Positions 1 to 23,800 of a DNA stretch of 64,000 nt are shown here, one piece after another. The first letter of the stretch is position 1; each line of letters begins with the position of its first letter. Below the pieces are notes generated by a model. It was not told where the DNA came from. It saw nothing but the letters and a program-made list of their open reading frames with translations, and ran no database searches. A program made the translations under genes and the position numbers. The DNA comes from Streptomyces sp. NBC_00376 (GTDB lineage: Bacteria > Actinomycetota > Actinomycetes > Streptomycetales > Streptomycetaceae): contig NZ_CP107961.1 of assembly GCF_036077095.1 (NCBI RefSeq), forward strand, positions 124,001 through 188,000. The letters run 5' to 3'.

Positions 1-1
1 C

Positions 2-11740
<11,739 letters not shown>

Positions 11741-11743
<3 letters not shown>

Positions 11744-11800
11744 CCACACCGGACCGCACCGGGCCGCGCCGGACCACACCGGACTGCTCCGGACCTCACC
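11741..11800 (+). repeat. Period-10 tandem repeat between the first two PKS genes
   Basis: Starting at the stop codon, six consecutive 10-base blocks resemble GGACCNCACC (TGACCACACC, GGACCGCACC, GGGCCGCGCC, GGACCACACC, GGACTGCTCC, GGACCTCACC). It fills half of the 117-bp intergenic gap. A T-rich run near 11825-11835, unusual here, separates it from the next start codon. Confidence 0.85.
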
Positions 11801-11860
11801 CTCCGACCCCGGCAGCACGCACTCATTTTTTAGTTAGAACCCGACGGGAGCGACGTTTCG

Positions 11861-14800
11861 ATGGCGGATGAAGAGAAGCTGCGGGAATACCTGACCCGTG
11901 TGGTTGCGGAGCTGCAGCAGACCCGCCAGCACCTGCGCAACGTCGAGTCCCAGGAAGCGGAGCCGATCGCGATCGTCTCCATGAGCTGCCGCTACCCGGG
12001 GGGCGTCGACACGCCCGAGGACCTGTGGGACCTCGTGTCCTCGGGCGGCGACGCCATCTCCGGCCTGCCGGCCGATCGCGGCTGGAACATCGAGGACCTG
12101 TACGACCCCGACCCCTCCGCCACGGGCAAGATCTACGCCCTCGAAGGCGGCTTCCTGCACGACGCGGGCGAGTTCGACCCGGCCTTCTTCGGGATCTCGC
12201 CGCGCGAGGCCCTGGCGATGGACCCGCAGCAGCGGCTGCTGCTGGAGACCTCATGGGAGGCGCTGGAGCGGGCCGGCATCGACCCGACGGCCGTCGGCGG
12301 CAGTGCCACCGGCGTGTTCGTCGGAGCGGCGGGCCAGGGCTACGGCGGCGACCTGAGCGGGGCCGCGGGCTCCGAGGGCTACATCCTCACCGGCACCGTC
12401 ACGTCCGTGCTGTCCGGACGCATCTCGTACACCCTCGGCCTCGAAGGCCCGGCCGTCACGCTCGACACCGCGTGCTCCTCCTCCCTCGTCGCCCTGCACC
12501 TGGCCGCCCAGGCGCTGCGCAACGGCGAGTGCGCCATGGCACTGGCGGGCGGCGCCTCGATCATGCCGAGCCCGGCCGGACTCATGGAGTTCAGCCGTCA
12601 GCAGGGCCTCGCGCGCGACGGCCGCTGCAAGGCGTTCGCGGACTCCGCCGACGGCATGGGCATGGCCGAGGGTGTCGGCATGCTGCTGCTGGAGCGGCTC
12701 TCGGACGCCCGCCGCAACGGCCACGACGTCCTCGCCGTCATCCGTGGCTCCGCCATCAACCAGGACGGCGCCTCCAACGGCCTCACCGCCCCCAACGGAC
12801 CGGCCCAGCAGCGCGTCATCCGTCAGGCCCTCGCCAACGCGAAGGTCTCGGCCGACCAGGTCGACGTCGTCGAGGCGCACGGCACCGGCACCTCGCTGGG
12901 CGACCCGATCGAGGCCCAGGCCCTGCTGGCCACCTACGGCCAGGACCGGCCGACCGGACGGCCGCTGCTGCTCGGTTCGGTGAAGTCGAACATCGGTCAC
13001 ACGCAGGCCGCCGCCGGTGTCGCGGGCGTGATGAAGATGGTCCTGGCCATGCGGCACGGTGTGCTGCCCAAGAGCCTTCACATCGACGAGCCTTCCACGC
13101 ACGTCGACTGGACCGCCGGCGCCGTCGAGCTCGTCACCGAGCACAGGGAGTGGCCCGAGACCGGCGCCCCGCGCATCGCCGGTGTCTCCTCCTTCGGAAT
13201 CAGCGGTACCAACGCCCACGTGATCCTGGAGCAGGAACCCGTCATCGAGGCCTCGGAGGTTTCGGGTGCTGCGGGTCCGGTGGGGGTGGGGCTGTCGGCG
13301 GTTCCGTGGGTGTTGTCGGCGAAGTCGCCGCAGGCTCTGGCGGATCAGGCGGGTCGTCTGTTGGCCCGGGTTCGTGATGATGCCGGGCTTTCGGTGGTTG
13401 ACCTGGGGTATTCGTTGGCGTTGACCCGGTCTCGTTTTGAGTATCGGGCCGGTGTGGTGGCCGGTGGGCGTGGGGAGTTCGTTGCCGCGCTGGAGGCGGT
13501 TGCTGCGGGTGGTCCGGCTCCTGGTGTGGTGCGGGGGGTTCCGGCGGACGCGGAGGTGCGTCCGGTGTTCGTGTTCCCGGGTCAGGGTGCGCAGTGGGCC
13601 GGTATGGCGGTGGGGTTGCTGGAGTCCTCGCCGGTGTTCGCGGCGCGGATGGCGGAGTGCGCGGCGGCGCTGGAGCCGTACGTGGAGTGGTCGCTGATCG
13701 ACGTCGTGCGTGGCGTCGACGGCGCGCCCGGTCTGGACCGGGTGGATGTGGTTCAGCCGGTGCTGTGGGCCGTGATGGTGTCCCTGGCGGAGGTGTGGCG
13801 GTCGTACGGTGTCGAGCCGGCGGCCGTGATCGGTCACTCGCAGGGTGAGATCGCCGCTGCGGCGGTCGCGGGCATTCTCTCGCTGGGCGATGCGGCGAAG
13901 GTGGTGGCGCTGCGCAGCCGGGCGATCATCGCGCTCGCGGGCCGTGGCGGCATGGTGTCCGTCGCCCAGCCCGCCGCTTGGGTGCGGGAGAAGATCGCGG
14001 CGTGGGACGGGCGGATCTCCATCGCCGCCGTCAACGGGCCTTCGTCCGTGGTCGTTTCGGGTGATCCCGAGGCTCTGGACGAGCTGGTCACCGACTGCCA
14101 GGCCGACGAGATCCGCGCCCGCAAGGTGGACGTGGACTACGCCTCCCACTCCGCCCACGTCGAGGAGATCGAACCCGAGCTCGCGAAGCTCCTCGGGGGC
14201 ATCGCCCCGCAGACCGGCGGTACGACCCTGTACTCGTCCCTCACCGGGGGACTGCTCGACGGTACGGAGATGGGTGCCGGGTACTGGTACAACAACCTGC
14301 GCGAAACCGTCGAGTTCGAGCAGGCCACCCGCGCCGCCCTGGCCGACGGGCACACCGTCTTCATCGAGGTCAGCCCCCACCCCGTCCTCTCCCTCGGCCT
14401 CCAGGGCACCATCGGAGACGCCGACACGGACGCAGCCGTCCTCGGCACGCTCCGCCGCGACGAGGGCGGACTCGACCGGTTCCTGGCCTCGCTCACCGAG
14501 GCCCACGTCCACGGCACCACCGTCGACTGGACGGCCGTCTTCGCCGGCACCGGCGCCACCCGCGTCCCCCTCCCCACCTACCCCTTCCAGCGCACCCGCT
14601 ACTGGCCCGAGTCCCCGGCCGTCGTGCTCGCCGAGACGGCTGCCCCGGACGACGCCGCCTTCTGGGAGGCCGTCGAGCAGGGCAACCTCGAAGCCCTCGT
14701 CGGCGCGCTGGAGCCCGCCGACGCCGAGCCGCTGCGCGCAGCCCTTCCCGCGCTCGTCAGCTGGCGCCGTCAGCGCCGTGAGAACTCCACCATCGACTCG

Positions 14801-17800
14801 TGGCGCTACCGCGTCACCTGGAAGCCCGTCGCCACACCTCTCGGCGCCGCCCTGTCGGGGCGCTGGCTGCTTGTCGTACCGGAGAACGCGGAGAACACGG
14901 AGAACGCGGACGACACCGCGACCACCCTGGCCCAGACCCTCACCGCCGCCCTGACCCGGCACGGCGCCGAGGCCGTCCCCACCACCCTCGCCGAACTCGC
15001 CGACACCGAGGACCTCTCGGACGCCGCAGGCTTCCTCTCACTCCTGGCACTGGACACCACGCCGCACCCGGGCCACCCGGGCGTGACCACCGGCCTGGCG
15101 AGCACGGTCGCACTCATCCGTGCCCTGGCCGACGCCGGGGCGACCGCTCCGCTGTGGACCCTCACCCGGGGCGCGGTCTCCGTCGGTGCCTCCGACCGCA
15201 AGGTCGACCCCGCACAGAGCTCCGTCTGGGGCCTGGGCCGGGTCGCCGGACTCGAACTCCCCGAGGGCTGGGGCGGGCTCGTCGACCTGCCCGCCGACCT
15301 GGACGACCGCGGCGCCTCCCGCCTCGCCGGCCTCATCGCGGGCGGTGACGAGGACCAACTCGTCCTCCGCGATTCGGGCGCGCACGCCTGCCGGCTGACC
15401 CGTGCCCCCCTCGGAAGCCGCCCCGGCACCCGCGACTGGACCCCGCACGGCACCGTACTGATCACGGGCGGCACCGGCGCCATCGCCTCGCACGTCGCCC
15501 GCCAACTGGCCGAGACCGGTGCCGGGCACCTCGTACTGACCAGCCGGCGCGGCCTCGACGCCCCCGGCGCGCCCGAACTGCGCGACGAACTCACCACCCT
15601 GGGCGCCCGGGTGACCATCGCGGCCTGCGACGTCGCCGACCACGACAGCCTGCGGACCCTGATCGACGGGCTCCGTGCGGCGGGCGAGACGATCACCGCC
15701 GTCCTGCACGCCGCAGGCGTCGACCGCACCGGCGAACTCCTCACCCTCGACGCCGCTCAGCTCCACGAGGTCCTGGCCGCCAAGACCCTCGGCGCCGCCC
15801 ACCTCGACGAGATCTTCGACGACGGATCGCTCGACGCCTTCGTGCTCTTCTCCTCCAACTCCGGCGTCTGGGGCAGCGGCGGCCACGCCGCCTACGCCGC
15901 CTCCAACGCCTACCTCGACGGCCTCGCCCTCAGCCGCCGCGCCCGCGGCCTGACCGCCACCTCCATCGCCTGGGGCGCCTGGGACGGCGGCGGCATGTCC
16001 GGCGGCGACGCCGGCGAGCAGCTCGCCCGCCGCGGTCTCGCCGCCATGCCCACCGGTCTCGCCATCGCGGCCCTGCGCCAGTCCGTCGAGCACGACGAAA
16101 CCTGCGTGAGCATCGCCGACATGGACTGGGAGCGCTTCGCCCCCGTCTACGCCCTGTCCCGGCCGCGCCCGCTCATCGGCGACATCCCCGAGGCGGCACG
16201 CGCCCTCGCCGCGAAGGACGAGGGAGCAGACGGCACCGGCCAGGACGGCTCCGCGCTGCGCACCCAGCTCCGTGGACTCACCGCTGCCGAACAGGAGCAG
16301 CAGCTCCTCGACCTCGTACGTGGCGAGGCCGCGTCAGTACTCGGCCACCGGAGCACGGACGCCGTCCAGCCCGGCCGCGCCTTCAAGGAGCTCGGCTTCG
16401 ACTCGCTGACCGCCGTCGAACTGCGCAACCGGCTCACCGAGGCCACCGGTCTCAAGCTGCCCACCACCCTCGTCTTCGACCACCCGAACGCCATCCGGAT
16501 CGCCGAGCTGCTGCGCACCGAATTCCTCGGCATCGACAGCGCCGCCCCGACCGTCGTGCGCGCGGCCTGGTCCGAGGACGACGAGCAGATCGCCATCGTC
16601 GGCATGAGCTGCCGCTTCCCCGGCGGTGTCGGCTCCCCCGAGGACCTGTGGCGGATCGTTTCCTCCGGCACCGACACCATGAGCCCCTTCCCCGCGAACC
16701 GCGGCTGGGACATGGACGTCGTGTACGACCCCGACGGCCGCCCCGGCACCTCGTACATCAACGAGGGCGGATTCGTCGTCGACGCGGGCCACTTCGACCC
16801 GGGCTTCTTCGGGATCTCGCCGCGCGAGGCCCTGGCCATGGACCCGCAGCAGCGGCTGCTCCTCGAAGCCTCCTGGGAGGCCTTCGAGCGGGCCGGCATC
16901 GATCCCGAAACGCTGCGCGGCAGCCTGACCGGTGTCTACGCCGGCACCAACGGCCAGGACTACGCTCCGCTCCTGATGGCCTCCGCCGAGGCCGCCGACA
17001 CCACCCTCACCAGCAACGCGGCCAGTGTGCTGTCCGGCCGCATCTCCTACACCCTGGGCCTGGAGGGCCCGGCGGCGACCATCGACACCGGCTGCTCCTC
17101 CTCATTGGTGGCCCTGCACCTGGCGGCCCAGGCGCTGCGCAAGGGCGAATGCGACCTGGCGCTCGCGGGCGGCGTGACCGTCATGTCGACGCCGATGTCG
17201 TTCACCGAGTTCAGCCGCCAGCAGGGCCTCGCCTCCGACGGCCGCTGCAAGTCCTTCGCGGACGCCGCCGACGGCACCGGCTGGGGAGAGGGCGTCGGCG
17301 TCCTGCTTGTCGAGCGGCTCTCGGACGCCCGCCGCAACGGCCACGAAGTCTTCGCGATCGTCCGTGGCTCGGCGATCAACCAGGACGGCGCGTCCAACGG
17401 CCTGACCGCCCCCAACGGCCCCTCGCAGCAGCGCGTCATCCGCCAGGCCCTCGCCGGCTCCGGCCTGAGCGCCGCCGACATCGACGTCGTCGAGGCCCAC
17501 GGCACCGGCACCCGGCTCGGCGACCCGATCGAGGCCCAGGCGCTGATCAACACGTACGGCCAGGAGCGCGCCGAGGACCAGCCGCTGTGGCTCGGCTCGG
17601 TCAAGTCGAACCTCGGCCACACGCAGGCCGCGGCGGGTGTCGCGGGCGTCATCAAGATGGTCATGGCGATGCGCCACGGCGTACTTCCGAAGACCCTCCA
17701 CGTGGACCGGCCGTCCACGAAGGTGGACTGGCAGGCGGGCGCGGTCGAGCTGCTGACCGAGGCCCGGGACTGGCCGGCCTCGGCCGAGCGACTGCGCCGT

Positions 17801-20800
17801 GCGGCCGTCTCGTCGTTCGGTGTGAGCGGCACCAACACCCACGTCATCCTGGAGGAGCCGCAGCCCGGACCCGAGTCTGCCGAATCGACGAAGTCCCTTC
17901 TGCCGACGGTGCCTTGGATCATGTCGGCCAAGTCGGAGAGTTCTCTCGCCGGCCAGGCCGAACGGCTGCTGGCGCTGGTACGGGAGAACACCGCCCTGTC
18001 GCCGCTCGACATCGGCTACTCCCTCGCCCTGACCCGCACCGCTTTCGACCGCCGGGCGGCGGTCGTGGCCGGTGACACCGAGCACGTCCTGAGCCAGCTG
18101 GAGGCGATCGCCGACGGCACGGTGCGGGGTGTTGTGGGCGCGGCCGGTCGTTCGGCGTTCTTGTTCTCGGGTCAGGGTTCGCAGCGGGCCGGGATGGGCC
18201 GTGAGCTGTACGAGGCGTACCCGGTGTTCGCGGACGCGTTCGACGCGGTGTGCGCGGAGCTGGACCGGCATCTCGACCAGCCGGTCAAGGACATCGTGTT
18301 CGGTGGGTCGGAGCTGATCGACCAAACCGTCTACACCCAGGCGGGCCTGTTCGCGATCGAGGTCTCCCTCTTCCGCCTGCTGGAGCACTGGGGCATCACG
18401 CCCGACTACCTCCTCGGCCACTCCATCGGCGAACTGGCCGCCGCGCACGTCGCGGGTGTGTGGTCCCTGGAGGACGCGGCGGCGCTGGTCGCCGCCCGGG
18501 GCCGCCTCATGCAGGCACTGCCCACCGGCGGAGCCATGGTTGCCATCCAGGCCACCGAGGCGGAAGTCCTGCCGCTCCTCACAGACGGCGTTTCGATCGC
18601 CGCCCTGAACGGTCCGGACTCCGTCGTCATCTCGGGTGACGAGGACGCCGTACTCGCCATCGCGTCCGGTTTCGGGAAGACGAAGCGCCTCCGCGTCAGC
18701 CATGCCTTCCACTCGCCGCGCATGGAACCCATGCTCGCCGAGTTCAAGACCATCGCCGAGAACCTGACCTTCCACGCCCCGAAGCTCCCCATCGTCTCCA
18801 ACCTGACCGGCGAACTCGCCGGCGCGGAGCTGCTGACCGCCGACTACTGGGTGGACCACGTCCGCCAGACCGTCCGCTTCCTCGACGGCGTACGCCACCT
18901 CGAAGCCCAGGGCATCACGACCTACCTGGAACTCGGGCCCGGCGGAGTCCTCTCCGCGATGGGCCAGGACTGCGTCACCGAAGACGCTGTCTTCCTCCCC
19001 GCCCTGCGCAAGGACCGTACCGAGACAGAGGCGCTGACCACTGCCGTGGCGGAGCTTCATGCGCACGGCGCCTCCGTCGACTGGGCCGCGTACTACGCGA
19101 ACACCGGCGCCCGGCGCGTCGACCTGCCCACCTACGCCTTCCAGAACGAGCACTACTGGCCCAAGAACTTCAACCGCACCGGTGACCTCACCAGTGTCGG
19201 CCTGAGCACGTCCGAGCACCCGTTGCTCGTGGGCTCGGTCGCGCTCGCGGGTGAGGACGTCTCCCTCTTCACCAGTCGCCTGTCCCTGGACTCGCACCCG
19301 TGGCTCGCCGACCACGCCGTCCTGGGTTCGGTGCTGCTGCCCGGCACCGCCTTCGTCGAACTCGCGCTGCACGCGGGTGACCAGGTCGGCTGCGGAGTGC
19401 TGGAGGAACTGACCCTCCAGGCCCCGTTGGTGCTGGTCGAGCGCGGTGCCCGCATCCTGCAGATCGTCGTCGGCGCGGCCGAGGCCGACGGTTGCCGCAC
19501 TGTCACCGTTCACTCGAGCTCCGCCGCCGACGGCGACGACAACTGGATCCTGCACGCCTCCGGTGTCGTCGCCGAAGGCTCCGAGCGGGCCGGGGAGTCC
19601 GCTGCCGGACTCGTCGAATGGCCGCCGCGCGACGCGGAGGCCGTCTCCGTGGACGGCATGTACGAATTCCTCGGCGAGCTCGGCTACGGCTACGGCCCGG
19701 CGTTCCAGGGCCTGCGGGCCGTGTGGCGCCGTGACGGAGAGCTGTTCGCCGAGGTCGAGCTGGCGGGGGAGGCGGGGGAGCAGGCGGCCCGGTTCGGCCT
19801 GCACCCGGCGCTGCTGGATTCCGCCCTGCACGCGATCGGCCTCAGCGGCGGTCTCTCCGGCATGGAGGGGCCGGGTCTGCCGTTCGCCTGGACGGACGTC
19901 GAGCTGTTCGCCGTCGGATCGCCGGTCCTGCGCGTACGGATGACCGTGGGCGACGGCGGCAAGGTCTCGCTGGACCTCGCCGACGGCACGGGTGCGCCGG
20001 TGGGCCGTGTCGGCTCGCTGGTGCTCCGGCCGGTGTCCGCACAGCAGTTGGACGGTGCCGCGTCCGCGGAGGGCGCCGATTCCCTCTTCCGCCTCGAATG
20101 GGTCCGGACGACCGCTCCGGCCCAGGCGCCGGACGGTGCTGCCGAGCCGGCCGTTCTCGTCCTGGACGGTGCGGGCACGGACGTACGCGAACACCTCAAC
20201 CATGCACTGACCCGGCTGCAGGAGTGGCTGGCCGCGGAGCGTGACACGGATGCGCGTCTGGTCGTGGTGACCCGGGGCGCGGTGGCCGTGGGCGCCACGG
20301 ACGGTGACCTCGATCGCGGGCCCGTGTGGGGTCTGGTCCGGTCGGCGCAGTCCGAGAACCCGGGTCGGATTGTTCTGGTGGACGTCGATGCCGATGTCGA
20401 TGTCGACGGTGGCGGTGTCGATGTCGGTGGTGTTGCGGGGTTGGGTGAGCCGCAGGTTGTGGTGCGTGAGGGTCGGTTGTTCGTGCCTCGGTTGGTGCGG
20501 GCTGCGGCTGGTGGCGTTGGCGGTGCTGGTGGTGGGTTGGTGGTTCCGTCGGGTGTGGCGGAGTGGTCGTTGCAGAGCACGGGCAAGGGCACCCTGGAGA
20601 ATCTGGCGCTGCTGCCCGTGGAGCGGCCGGGGCTGGGCGAGGGTCAGGTGCGGGTGGATGTGCGGGCGGCGGGGGTCAATTTCCGTGATGTGCTGAACGC
20701 GCTGGGGATGTATCCGGGTCCTGAGGTGCCGATGGGTGCCGAGGGTGCGGGTGTGGTCGTGGAGGTCGGTCCGGGGGTGACGGGTCTGCGTCCGGGTGAC

Positions 20801-23800
20801 CGGGTGATGGGGCTGTTCTCCGGCTCGTTCGGTCCGAGCGCGGTCACCGAACGCCGAATGCTCGCCCCGATCCCCGACGACTGGTCCTACGCACAGGCTG
20901 CCGCCGTGCCGGCGGTGTTCCTGACCGCCTACTACGGGCTGGTCGAGTTGGCCGATGTGCGGCCGGGTGATTCGGTGCTGGTGCATGCGGCGTCCGGGGG
21001 TGTGGGGACGGCCGCGGTGCAGCTGGCCCGGCATCTGGGGGCCGAGGTGTACAGCACGGCGAGTGAGGCGAAGTGGCCGGTCCTGGCCGCGATGGGTATC
21101 CCCGCCGAGAGGATCGCTTCTTCCCGGACCCTCGACTTCGCCGAGGCCTTCGCCGCGGAGACGGGCGGTCGGGGCATGGACGTCGTGCTGAACTCCCTTG
21201 CCGGGGAGTTCGTCGACGCCTCGCTCGGACTGCTGCCGCGCGGCGGCCGGTTCCTGGAGATGGGCAAGACCGATGTACGCCACCCCGAGCAGGTCGCCGA
21301 GTCGCACCCCGGGGTCGACTACCGGTCCTTCGAGTTGCTGGATGCGGGTCCGGACCGGCTTCAGGGGATGTTGCTGGAGTTGCTGGGGCTGTTCCGGGAG
21401 GGTGTGCTGAGCCTGCCTCCGGTGCGGGCGTGGGACATCCGTCAGGCCCCCGAAGCGCTGCGGTTCATGAGCCAGGCCCGGCACGTGGGCAAGGTCGTCG
21501 TGACGATGCCGCGCATCCCCGATCCTGCGGGTACGTACCTGGTCACGGGGGCCACCGGCACCCTGGGCGGCCTGGTCGCCCGCCACCTGGTCACCGCACG
21601 AGGTGTACGCAGCCTGCTCCTACTCAGCCGCCGGGGCACCGACGCCCCGGGCGCGGCCGAACTGGTCGCGGAGCTGGAGGCGGCCGGGGCCCGGGTCTCG
21701 CTGCTGGCCTGCGACGCGTCCGACCGCGACGCACTGGCCGCCGCCCTGGCCACCGTCCCGGCCGAACACCCCCTCACCGGCATCGTCCACACCGCCGGTG
21801 TCCTGGACGACGGAGTGATCCCCGAACTCGACGCCGACCGCATCGACACGGTCCTGCGCCCCAAGGCCGACGCCGCCTGGAACCTTCACGAGCTGACCCG
21901 TCACCACCACGAACTCGCCGAGTTCGCCATGTTCTCGTCCACCGCAGGCATCTTCGGTGGTCCGGGGCAGGGCAATTACGCGGCGGCGAACGTGTTCCTC
22001 GATGTGCTGGCCCAGCACCGGCAGGCCCAGGGCCTGCCCGCCACGGCCGTGGCCTGGGGCATGTGGGAGGAGCGCAGCGGAATGACGGCGCACCTCGGCG
22101 ACGCCGAGATCGCCCGCATGACCCGGGCCGGCATGCAGCCGCTGCCCACCGACCACGGCCTCGCCCTGCTGGACGCGGCCACCGCAACCGGACAAGCGCT
22201 GCTCGTCGGCACCCGCCTGGACCTGGCCGCCATCCGCAAGCAGGCGGACACCGAGGGCACGGGCGTGCTTCCGCTGCTGCAGGGCCTGGTCAAGGCCCCG
22301 GCCAGGAAGGCCCGGGGCGCGGCGACGGCGGTCGAGGCGTCCTCGTTCGCCCAGCAACTCGCCGCCCTGCCCGCAGAACAGGCCGAACGCACCCTGCTCG
22401 ACCTCGTCCGCACCCACGTCGCCGCCGTACTCGGACACGCCTCCGCCGACACCATCGAAACCGGCAAGGCCTTCCGCGAACTCGGCTTCGACTCCCTCAC
22501 CGCCGTAGAAATCCGCAACCGCCTCAACACCGCCACCGGCCTACGCCTCCCGTCCACCCTGGTCTTCGACTACCCGACCCCCGAGGTGCTGGTCGACCAC
22601 CTGCGCTCCGAACTGCTGGGGCTCGACGCGGGTGCGGCCACGGCCGGCGCTTCCGTCGCCGCGACCGCCGATGCGGACGACCCGATCGCCATCATCGGGA
22701 TGAGCTGCCGGTTCCCGGGCGGGGTCCGTTCGCCGCAGGACCTGTGGCAGCTCCTCGCCGAGGGCCGCGACGCCATCGGCGGCGTACCGCTCGACCGCCA
22801 GTGGGACCTGATGGCCCCGCCCGTATCCGACGACGAGCGGGCCGCGGCCCCCGTCCTCCAGGGCGGATTCGTCCAGGACGCCGGGGACTTCGATCCGGCC
22901 TTCTTCGGGATCTCGCCGCGCGAGGCCATCGCCATGGACCCCCAGCAGCGGCTGCTGCTGGAGACCTCCTGGGAGACCTTCGAGAACGCGGGCATCAACC
23001 CGCGCAGCCTCAAGGGCACCCCCGCCGGAGTGTTCGTCGGCGTCAACACGCAGGACTACGTCACCCTGCTGGCCAAGGTCCCCGCGGGCGGCGAGGGCTA
23101 CGTCGCGAGCGGCACCTCCGGCAGCGTCGCCTCCGGCCGTATCTCGTACACGTTCGGCCTCGAAGGCCCGGCCGTCACCGTCGACACCGCGTGCTCGTCC
23201 TCGCTGGTCGCCCTGCATCTGGCCGCCCACGCCCTGCGCAACGGCGAGTGCACGATGGCCCTGGCCGGTGGCGTCAACATCATGGCCACCCCCGGAACGT
23301 TCGCCGACTTCGACAAGCAGCAGGGTCTGGCGCCCGACGGCCGGTGCAAGGCCTTCGCGGACGCCGCCGACGGCACCGGCTGGGGAGAGGGCGCGGGCGT
23401 TCTGCTCCTGGAGCGGTTGTCGGAGGCGCGGCGTCTGGGTCATGAGGTGCTGGCCGTGGTGCGTGGTTCGGCGGTCAATCAGGACGGTGCGTCGAACGGT
23501 CTGACGGCTCCGAACGGTCCGTCGCAGCAGCGGGTGATCCGCCAGGCCCTGGCCAACGCGGGTCTGACCACCGCCGATGTCGACGTGGTCGAGGCACACG
23601 GAACGGGCACGAAGCTCGGCGACCCGATCGAGGCCCAGGCCCTGCTGGCCACCTACGGCCGCGAACGCCCCCAGGACCAGCCCCTCCTCCTCGGCTCCAT
23701 CAAGTCCAACATCGGCCACACCCAGGCCGCCGCCGGCGTCGCCGGCGTGATGAAGATGGTCCTGGCCATGCGCAACGGGATCCTCCCCCGGACCCTCCAC

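Larger units (their letters stand above)
11940..16515 (+). other. PKS module D: KS-AT(methylmalonyl)-KR-ACP
   Basis: The AT (about 13560-14600) has GHSQGE and YASH, the methylmalonyl-CoA signature. The KR (about 15445-16020) is A-type ([11 protein letters not shown]) with His three residues before the Tyr, the mark usually linked to A2 enzymes that yield an epimerised methyl with an L-hydroxyl. Predicted outcome: C18 methyl and C19 hydroxyl. Confidence 0.9.
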
